Assembly: GCA_937897665.1 (NCBI GenBank)
Contig: CALCPB010000578.1
Span: 1 to 10,668, forward strand
Source of the DNA: an uncultured Halomicronema sp.
GTDB lineage: Bacteria > Cyanobacteriota > Cyanobacteriia > Phormidesmidales > Phormidesmidaceae
DNA length: 10,668 bases
Direction: 5' to 3'
Below the pieces are notes generated by a model. It did not search any database, had not been told where the DNA came from, and saw nothing but the letters and a program-made list of their open reading frames with translations. This document shows, one piece after another, positions 5,882 through 10,668 of this stretch (position 1 is the first letter of the stretch; each line of letters starts with the position of its first letter). The translations under genes were made by a program, and so were the position numbers.

Positions 5882-6661
5882 ATGTTGCCCAAGGAAGCCC
5901 TGTTGAAATCAGTCGATAATCTCGCTGCGCTGACGCGAGTGTTAGACCAGGCTGAGCAAGCGATTCGCACTTGGGAAGTGATCACGACTGATTTCTTGTC
6001 ACCGCCAGAGCTCGCCGAGGCGCAGGAAATCTTTCAGCGGTTGACTGAGGTGCATCTCACCGTCTGGGGCGGCTATCCCCAAGCCGAGCGGCAGCGCGCC
6101 GCGATCGCCCGCACCGAAATTCCGCTGGAGCCGACGGAGATACCCCTGACGTTACTCTCGATTGCCGGCAATTTTTTGTTCGACACGGCCACCCATCGAG
6201 ACTTTTTGGGCTCGCTGTTGGGTACCGGCATCGTGCGCGACAAGGTCGGTGACATTATCGTTTTGGGGGAACGCGGGGCTCAGGCGATCGTCGTGCCAGA
6301 ACTGGTCGAGTTTTTGGAAACGAGCCTGAACCAGGTGCGATCGGTGCCGGTGCAAACCCGACAAATCGAGTGGAGCGAACTGCGCATCCGCGCCCCGAAG
6401 AAAAAAGAAATGACCACGGTGGAAGCCTCACTCCGGCTAGATGCGGTTGCCTCGGCGGGTTTTGGCATGTCGCGCAGCAAGATGGTGACCCTGATTAACC
6501 CCGGCGATGTGCGGGTGAACTGGAAGCCGATGAAACAGGCCAGTCATACCTTAAAGGCAGGAGCTCTCGTGGCGATTCGCGGTAAGGGCCGGTTAGAAAT
6601 TGGGGACATCATGGTCACCAAAAAAGAACGCTACCGCGTGAGTTTGACCCGGTACGTTTAG
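5882..6661 (+). CDS. Photosystem II S4 domain protein (YlmH-like RNA-binding protein)
   Basis: A 259-residue member of the cyanobacterial/plastid 'PSII S4 domain protein' family, related to YlmH. The middle part resembles YlmH: HRDFLGSLLGTGIVRDKVGDI (about residues 105-125). The C-terminal S4 RNA-binding domain occupies about residues 184-242, with RLDAVASAGFGMSRSKMVTL and the glycine-rich GDVRVNW and AIRGKGRLEIGDI. The name comes from co-occurrence with photosynthesis; direct function in PSII assembly is not firmly known, while YlmH itself binds the ribosome. I chose ATG 5882 because the family starts MLPK and is about 257 residues long. An in-frame ATG at 5837 would add MKERETRCKLVFVAA. Neither start has a well-placed Shine-Dalgarno, although GAAGGAGAG lies at 5838-5846. 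It diverges from psbQ and converges on the ABC ATPase gene. Confidence 0.88.
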   Translation: MLPKEALLKSVDNLAALTRVLDQAEQAIRTWEVITTDFLSPPELAEAQEIFQRLTEVHLTVWGGYPQAERQRAAIARTEIPLEPTEIPLTLLSIAGNFLFDTATHRDFLGSLLGTGIVRDKVGDIIVLGERGAQAIVVPELVEFLETSLNQVRSVPVQTRQIEWSELRIRAPKKKEMTTVEASLRLDAVASAGFGMSRSKMVTLINPGDVRVNWKPMKQASHTLKAGALVAIRGKGRLEIGDIMVTKKERYRVSLTRYV

Positions 6662-6806
6662 GACGTTGCTCAAAAAATTAGTGTCGTAGCCGCAGAGGGC
6701 GATAGGATTAACCTTTGCCCCTCATCAAGCCCAGTCCCAAAAACAAAAAACTATGCCGGCAGAGAGGCTTTGACTTCCCATCGCGTGGATGATATCTCGG
6801 CAAGGT
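6662..6806. terminator. Convergent intergenic spacer with a possible bidirectional hairpin
   Basis: Between the stops of the PSII S4 and ABC ATPase genes, GAGGGCGATAGG can pair imperfectly with CCTTTGCCCCTC at about 6697-6725, with a bulge and mismatches. On the minus strand a TTTTTT run follows about 20 nt after the stem, too far for a classical terminator. This is a weak call. Confidence 0.25.
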
Positions 6807-7739
6807 TTACGATTTCAGGGGGAGGGGTTCGGGCTGCAAGAGGGCTTTGTTCTGCGTGATTTCTAAATAAATATGCTCTAACTTGACCGGACTGCGAGAA
6901 ATTGCGTCAAGTGTCACACCCTCAAATTGGGCAATCAGCTCTTTGAGGTCAAATTCCTGAGGAATCCAGAACGACAGGTCGTTGCCATAGCGGCGAGGGG
7001 TAAAACCACATGCTAAGGCGCGTGCGATCGCCCCTTGCGGATCCGGGGTTTTCACCGTGACAATTTCGCTGGCGGGCACACACTGGCGTAGTTCGGGCAG
7101 CGTCCCGGCTTTGAGGAGTTGGCCCTGTTTGATCACGCCAATGCGCTTACACAGGCGCTCGGCTTCATCCAGCAGATGCGTCGTCAGCAAAATCGTCATG
7201 CCCTGTTCTTCGCTCAGCAGCCGAATCAGTTCCCACACTTCATGGCGAGCTTCAATGTCGAGTCTAGTGGTGGGTTCATCTATAATCAGCAGCTTTGGAT
7301 AATGATCGATCGCGTTCGCTAGACTGAGTCGTCGCCGCATGCCGCCGCTGAGCTTTTCGACCGGCGTCTGAGCCCGATCAAGCAGATTGACCGCTGCTAG
7401 ACAATCCCGAATGCGCTGCGATCGCACCTTGTGGGATAAGCCATAAATCTTGGCAAAAAACGCTAGATTCTCTCGGCAGGTGAGGGTACGATACAGCAGA
7501 TTTTCTTGGGGCATCACCCCAACCCAGGGCTTCGTTTGGTCGCCTGCTGGTTGACCGTTGATAAACACGTCTCCATGATCCGCCGTCAACAGCCCGCAGA
7601 TCAGGTTAATAGTCGTCGTTTTGCCCGCCCCATTGGGCCCGAGGAGCCCGTATACCTCACTAGGCAAAATGTCTAAGCTCAGATCCTGCAGGGCTTGCCG
7701 TCCTCGATAGGTTTTGCTCAGATTGCGAATCGACAACAT
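6807..7739 (-). CDS. ABC transporter ATP-binding protein (DrrA/CcmA type)
   Basis: A 310-residue ABC ATPase of the COG1131 export type. All nucleotide-binding motifs are visible: Walker A GPNGAGKT (34-41), Q-loop Gln78 in VMPQEN, signature LSGGMRRR (130-137), Walker B LLIIDEP (150-156) and switch His188 in TTHLLDEAERL. After residue ~215 comes the roughly 90-residue C-terminal extension common in drug, lipid or polysaccharide exporters of this class. The D-loop reads EPTTRLD, where most members have a glycine or similar (EPTxGLD), so Arg159 is unusual. No permease gene adjoins it; the upstream partner is an unknown two-helix membrane protein, so the membrane domain must be elsewhere. Start ATG 7739 fits the usual N-terminus (MLSIRNLSKTY), with AGGAAAC upstream. 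Substrate cannot be told from the sequence. Confidence 0.9.
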   Translation of the reverse strand: MLSIRNLSKTYRGRQALQDLSLDILPSEVYGLLGPNGAGKTTTINLICGLLTADHGDVFINGQPAGDQTKPWVGVMPQENLLYRTLTCRENLAFFAKIYGLSHKVRSQRIRDCLAAVNLLDRAQTPVEKLSGGMRRRLSLANAIDHYPKLLIIDEPTTRLDIEARHEVWELIRLLSEEQGMTILLTTHLLDEAERLCKRIGVIKQGQLLKAGTLPELRQCVPASEIVTVKTPDPQGAIARALACGFTPRRYGNDLSFWIPQEFDLKELIAQFEGVTLDAISRSPVKLEHIYLEITQNKALLQPEPLPLKS

Positions 7740-7823
7740 CCCTAGTTTCCTGCCCCACTGTCACCGTTCGGCCTGGTTGCCGAGATTTCCCAAACACCCT
7801 ATCACTCCAAAGATAGCTCTCAA

Positions 7824-8177
7824 TCAGGAAGATTCTGAGGAAATGGGTTTCCTCGAAATTTTGAACGAGACCGATTGTGATTTGGGGGACTGGTCGGTTG
7901 GCTGCGCCCCGACCGTTTGGGGTGAGGTGGGCGGTTGCGGCCCGGCTGCCGGACGACTTGCGGTTGCGGGCGTGACGGGCGGCCTAGCCCGGCGACTCGG
8001 CGGTGATAGTAACGGCGCAAAGGTGGCGCGATTTGAAGCGATCGCCAACCCGATGCCACCGAGCACCACCCAAGGTAAGGCTAACTCGGGTGCCATAAAC
8101 CAAGCTTGATGACTGATCCACTCATATCCCTGTGACGCTAAAAACAGCAAGACACAGCATAGTAACCAGAGATGCAT
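7824..8177 (-). CDS. Small membrane protein with two helices and a proline-rich tail
   Basis: A 117-residue protein. Residues 1-20 (MHLWLLCCVLLFLASQGYEW) and about 30-47 (PELALPWVVLGGIGLAIAS) are hydrophobic membrane segments. The remaining ~65 residues are rich in Pro, Ser, Ala and Arg and look disordered, with a basic SRRARPP just after the second helix suggesting that the tail is cytoplasmic. I recall short cyanobacterial membrane proteins of this form but no function. The start, ATG 8177, has only a weak ribosome binding site. The gene ends 84 bp before the ABC ATPase start on the same strand, so they may be co-transcribed, but two helices alone would be too few for a normal ABC permease. 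It diverges from map. Confidence 0.6.
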   Translation of the reverse strand: MHLWLLCCVLLFLASQGYEWISHQAWFMAPELALPWVVLGGIGLAIASNRATFAPLLSPPSRRARPPVTPATASRPAAGPQPPTSPQTVGAQPTDQSPKSQSVSFKISRKPISSESS

Positions 8178-8209
8178 AGTGATGGCAGCCGACAGAGAAT
8201 TACCTGTAG

Positions 8210-8249
8210 GGTAGCTAATTCCCCTCGCCTGTCAAGACGACAGGCTACC
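8210..8249. promoter_or_regulatory. Inverted repeats in the divergent map promoter region
   Basis: GCCTGTC (8227-8233) pairs perfectly with GACAGGC (8239-8245) over AAGAC. A competing pair, GGTAGC (8210-8215) with GCTACC (8244-8249), overlaps it, so only one can form at a time in RNA. It lies between the divergent genes starting at 8177 and 8313, where an operator or leader structure would fit. A TATTAT at 8287-8292 may be the map -10, but no good -35 is seen. Confidence 0.35.
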
Positions 8250-8312
8250 GCTTGCTGCCCTGCAGCGTTACAGTAGTAAACAGTTTTATTATCAACACAC
8301 CCAAACTTAAGC

Positions 8313-9110
8313 ATGGTGGAACAGCAAGAGGTCATCACGCTGCTATCGCGTCGAGAACTAGACAAAATGCGTCAGGCGGGCAGCCTTGCCGCTCGACTTT
8401 TAGATTACCTAGAGCCGCTGATCAAGCCTGGCGTCAGTACGTTAGAAATCAATGATGCCGCCGAGGCTTGGACCCAAAAGCACGGTGCGAAAAGTGCCCC
8501 TCTAGGGTATCCCGGTGCTGTTGAGCCTTTTCCTAAATCCCTTTGCACTAGTGTCAACGAAGTCGTTTGCCACGGCATTCCCAGCGCTGAGCAAATCTTG
8601 CGCGATGGCGACATTATCAACGTCGATGTGACGCCGATTGTCGATGGTTATCACGGCGACACCTCCCGCACCTTTCTAGTGGGCACCCCGTCTCCGCTCG
8701 CGCAGAAGCTGGTCGAAGTGACAGAAGAATGCATGTGGCGCGGCATTCAAGCCGTCAAGCCTGGTGCCCGCGTGGGTGACATTGGGGCGGCGATTCAAGC
8801 CTATGCCGAGGCCGAAGGGTTCTCGGTGGTGCGTGATTTTGTCGGTCACGGTGTGCATCGTATCTTCCACACTGCGCCTCAGATCCCCCACTATGGCGTG
8901 GCGGGCAAGGGCAAGAAGTTTCGCAAGGGCATGGTGTTTACCATCGAGCCGATGATTAACGTGGGCACCTACGAAGTTGAGGTTTTGGCTGACGGCTGGA
9001 CTGCGCTGACGGCCGATCGCAAACTATCGGCCCAGTTTGAGCACACCATCGCGGTCACAGAAGACGGCGTTGAAGTGTTGACCTTAGCACCGAGTAAAGT
9101 GGTCGCCTGA
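8313..9110 (+). CDS. map: Type I methionine aminopeptidase
   Basis: This enzyme removes the initiator methionine from nascent proteins in the cytoplasm. It has 265 residues, normal for a type I enzyme. All five metal ligands of the pita-bread fold are present: Asp105 (INVDVTP), Asp116 (YHGDTSRT), His179 (VGHGVH), Glu212 (FTIEPM) and Glu243 (QFEHT). His87 in VCHGIP matches the catalytic histidine. There is no N-terminal zinc finger. Start ATG 8313 lacks a Shine-Dalgarno, which is common in cyanobacteria; an in-frame GTG follows directly, but the family's core begins at ITLLSRRELDKMRQAG, so either start yields a whole enzyme. It is probably monocistronic: a separate promoter precedes the next gene. 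Several cyanobacteria carry more than one map copy, and which paralogue this is cannot be told here. Confidence 0.95.
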   Translation: MVEQQEVITLLSRRELDKMRQAGSLAARLLDYLEPLIKPGVSTLEINDAAEAWTQKHGAKSAPLGYPGAVEPFPKSLCTSVNEVVCHGIPSAEQILRDGDIINVDVTPIVDGYHGDTSRTFLVGTPSPLAQKLVEVTEECMWRGIQAVKPGARVGDIGAAIQAYAEAEGFSVVRDFVGHGVHRIFHTAPQIPHYGVAGKGKKFRKGMVFTIEPMINVGTYEVEVLADGWTALTADRKLSAQFEHTIAVTEDGVEVLTLAPSKVVA

Positions 9111-9152
9111 CGGTTTATGTCAACGGCGCCTGAAACAACTGATAGTGCTTTT

Positions 9153-9198
9153 GATCACCCCCACGATCACCCTTTTCTAAACTATGATTGAGAAAAGG
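9153..9198 (+). promoter_or_regulatory. Operator-like repeat cluster upstream of the rusA promoter
   Basis: A direct repeat GATCACCC (9153-9160 and 9165-9172, 12-bp period) runs into an inverted repeat CCTTTTCT (9171-9178) / AGAAAAGG (9191-9198) with a 12-bp centre. The inverted repeat ends one base before the -35 hexamer at 9200, as expected of a repressor or activator site. It might also be a weak terminator for map, but no T-run follows. Confidence 0.45.
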
Positions 9199-9199
9199 C

Positions 9200-9229
9200 T
9201 TGACAGAAATCGGCTCTCGTGCATCTAAT
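9200..9229 (+). promoter_or_regulatory. Sigma-70 promoter for the rusA-like gene
   Basis: TTGACA (9200-9205, perfect -35) is separated by 18 bp from TCTAAT (9224-9229, five of six matches to TATAAT). Transcription would start near 9236, about 65 bp before the GTG at 9302. This supports the shorter start of the RusA gene, because a longer reading frame from 9188 would span the promoter itself. Confidence 0.65.
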
Positions 9230-9301
9230 GCTCGGATAAATGGGAGGCGTCAGGGAAGATCCACGCTTGCACTATTGGTAAAGACCATCAGGACTCGGCT
9301 C

Positions 9302-9721
9302 GTGCTGCCTTTCGATTTCATCATTATTGGTAAACCGGTGCCTCACCGAGCGAAGGACAAAAAAGCTCTTAAGGCTTGGCGAGAGCACGTGAGGATAACG
9401 GCTCAGCATTGCTGGGGCGATCGCTTGCCGCTGGCAGATAAACTTTACGTAAAGATCACCCATTTTTACGATGCGCTTCCGGGTAATGTAGGTCAAGATT
9501 TAGACAGCGAGCGGATCATCAAACCCGTGTTGGACGCTCTCAACGGGGTCATTTATCAGGACGATTATCAAATCGCTGAGCTCGATAATCGTCGGCGCAA
9601 CCTCAACGGTTCCTTTCGTGTCAAGGGCATGTCAATCGCCCTGGCCGAGGGGTTTTGCAAAGGCGAAGAGTTTTTGCATGTTAAGGTAGACTTCCTACGA
9701 AATCCTGAAAGTGTCAACTAA
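9302..9721 (+). CDS. rusA: RusA-family Holliday-junction resolvase
   Basis: RusA endonucleases are small metal-dependent dimers that cut four-way DNA junctions, and are mostly found in phages and mobile DNA. This protein has 139 residues. The family's acidic core is clear: DLDSERIIKPVLDALNGV (66-83) followed by YQDDYQI (85-91). Asp66, Asp68 and Asp87/88 match the catalytic aspartates, and Lys74 and Asp78 are also conserved. The usual DxDN reads DLDS here (Ser69). I chose GTG 9302, with AGGA nine bases upstream, because the cyanobacterial version begins MLPFxFIIIGxPV and because a strong promoter lies just before. An in-frame TTG at 9188 gives a longer but unlikely protein. It overlaps the next gene by 11 bp. 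The position between housekeeping map and unknown genes, without any phage gene, suggests a chromosomal cyanobacterial form. Confidence 0.85.
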   Translation: MLPFDFIIIGKPVPHRAKDKKALKAWREHVRITAQHCWGDRLPLADKLYVKITHFYDALPGNVGQDLDSERIIKPVLDALNGVIYQDDYQIAELDNRRRNLNGSFRVKGMSIALAEGFCKGEEFLHVKVDFLRNPESVN

Positions 9722-10052
9722 GAGCAATCCTGTCGTCATGAAGAGTCGACCTGTTAAAACTCCCTTAGAACATCGGCGTCTGTTGCGCCTCGCTCGTGAA
9801 TACGATCGCGCGGGCTATGAGGTGCTGCTTTATCCGCAGGATGAAGCGCTGCCTGAGGTTTTGCAGGGCTGTACCCTAGGTTTGATTGCCAGAGGCGAAG
9901 CCGATACCGTCGTGGCTGATGTGCGATCGCGAGAAAATCTGACGCTGAATGGGTCAGCGGACTTGCGACGCCTGACCGAGAAGGTCAATTCTTTACCGGG
10001 CTGGCAGTTTAATCTGGTGGTGACTAATCCGCGCCATCCGCAGGCAGGCTAG
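9711..10052 (+). CDS. Small restriction-endonuclease-like protein, possibly inactive
   Basis: A 113-residue protein overlapping the RusA gene by 11 bp and surely co-transcribed. Helical LEHRRLLRLAREYDRAGYEV is followed by beta-rich LQGCTLGLIARGEADTVVAD, then VRSRENL, a helix DLRRLTEKVNSL and PGWQFNLVVTNPR. This order resembles small PD-(D/E)xK nuclease-like proteins (AHJR-like), which usually show a PDLIA, then VVEVKSR, then PGWxFELVVTNP. Here the expected Asp before LIA is absent, the Glu is Asp70 and the Lys is Arg72, so catalysis is doubtful; it may be a structural partner. The similarity is from memory of the family. Start GTG 9711 has no clear Shine-Dalgarno; an ATG at 9738 would remove nine residues and the overlap. 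Confidence 0.7.
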   Translation: MSTKSNPVVMKSRPVKTPLEHRRLLRLAREYDRAGYEVLLYPQDEALPEVLQGCTLGLIARGEADTVVADVRSRENLTLNGSADLRRLTEKVNSLPGWQFNLVVTNPRHPQAG

Positions 10053-10222
10053 GCCAGCTTTTAGCATTTTCATCAATCCCTCTCAACTCTCTGGGTGCTG
10101 GCCAGTCGTGAAGTCTCACGGACGCAGTAAAATCTGTAGAGCGCTTTTGTGCGTCTAAGCAATTAATTGGGGCGTCGATTACCCGGAGAGTCACTTCGAT
10201 GGTCGAGACGTCGGAGGTGGGT

Positions 10223-10668
10223 ATGGCTGAGTCTCTCAAAGAATTTCGCGATCGCCACCCGACTGCATCCATTGGTAGTGACGTTTTGCAGATGCACAAC
10301 GAGCAGTTTGTGGTGCAGGTCACTGTCGAAGCCCCAGAGTTGGGCCGCGCCACTGGCCTATCCGCACACGCTGATATTGAAGTTGCTGAAGACCGGGCTC
10401 GCGCCCGTGCCCTGCAGGCGCTTGGCTGGGGGCACGGTAATCCTGCTCGCACGGCTGAACCGACGGCCCCGTTGCCCGAGGTGTCCCCGCTGCCTGCAAC
10501 TGCCGCTCCTGAGGACGCCGAAGCGATCGCCGTGTCTGACGAGCGCGGGGCTCCCAGTTTGCCTCAGCCTGCAGCTAGCGGTCCCGATCTGGCGGCAGCC
10601 CCAGCTATTTCCGTAGAGGTGCCTAAATCAAAGCCCTCTCCTCTGGTCACGAAACCGAGATCGCCCGT
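10223..10668 (+). CDS. Rad52/DdrA-like protein, N-terminal part, runs off the window
   Basis: An open frame of 148 codons starting at ATG 10223 behind a perfect Shine-Dalgarno (GGAGG 10213-10217, five-base spacing) and continuing past the window edge. Residues 1-68 look folded: SLKEFRDRHPTASIGSD, then FVVQVTVEAPELGRATG, then DIEVAEDRARARALQALG. The pattern of an RxPTA start, a pair of strands ending in A-T-G, and an AExRAxxRAL helix resembles the N-terminal half of Rad52/DdrA-type single-strand annealing proteins. From residue ~71 the chain is a Pro/Ala-rich linker (for example TAPLPEVSPLPATAAPED), so another domain probably follows beyond the edge. A 170-bp gap separates it from the RusA pair, with TAAAAT at 10128-10133 as a weak -10. 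The reading frame is certain; the Rad52 relation is inference. Confidence 0.7.
   Translation, partial: MAESLKEFRDRHPTASIGSDVLQMHNEQFVVQVTVEAPELGRATGLSAHADIEVAEDRARARALQALGWGHGNPARTAEPTAPLPEVSPLPATAAPEDAEAIAVSDERGAPSLPQPAASGPDLAAAPAISVEVPKSKPSPLVTKPRSP

Noticed and set aside
9188..9721. Longer start (TTG 9188) of the RusA gene
   Set aside because: The added 38 residues are basic and lack family similarity, and the region contains a strong promoter; GTG 9302 has AGGA at good spacing and begins the conserved core.
10167..10616. 149-codon open frame on the plus strand
   Set aside because: It is the shadow frame of the gene starting at 10223, which has a perfect Shine-Dalgarno and protein-like composition; the shadow translation is rich in Arg, Trp and Cys.
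1..10668. tRNA, rRNA, CRISPR array, insertion sequence or transposase
   Set aside because: No cloverleaf, no regularly spaced repeats, and no transposase motif or terminal inverted repeats with target duplications were seen.

Overview
The window looks like chromosomal DNA of a cyanobacterium, probably a filamentous Leptolyngbya- or Nodosilinea-like lineage; the genus is a guess. Three things support this. There are about sixteen copies of the HIP1 palindrome GCGATCGC in 10.7 kb. There are two cyanobacterial photosystem II genes, a PsbQ (CyanoQ) lipoprotein and a PSII S4-domain protein. There are also several small proteins of cyanobacterial type.

Layout. Positions 1-669 (minus) hold coaD followed by the start of a Cdv3/DivIVA-like cell-division gene, which overlaps coaD by 19 bp and carries a two-base frameshift. 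Positions 681-1018 (minus) hold what looks like a decayed or frameshifted gene ending 11 bp before coaD. Positions 1156-2052 (minus) encode a secreted SH3-like protein. Positions 2053-2801 are largely gene-free. Positions 2802-3152 (plus) encode a small exported acidic protein, followed by about 300 bp rich in stem-loops. A phosphoribosyltransferase (3464-4105, plus) converges, with only a 16-bp gap, on a psbQ-thiO-like operon (5698 to 4122, minus). The PSII S4 gene (5882-6661, plus) diverges from psbQ. An unknown two-helix membrane protein and an ABC ATPase form a minus-strand pair (8177 to 6807), which diverges from map, methionine aminopeptidase (8313-9110, plus).

The right end (9153-10668, plus) is the most interesting part. 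A consensus-like sigma-70 promoter with an operator-like repeat cluster in front of it drives a RusA-type Holliday-junction resolvase. That gene overlaps a small restriction-endonuclease-like protein whose catalytic residues seem to be substituted. Next comes a gene that runs off the window, whose first ~70 residues resemble Rad52/DdrA-type single-strand annealing proteins. Together they could be a small cyanobacterial recombination module; that is inference. No tRNA, rRNA, CRISPR array or intact insertion sequence is visible.
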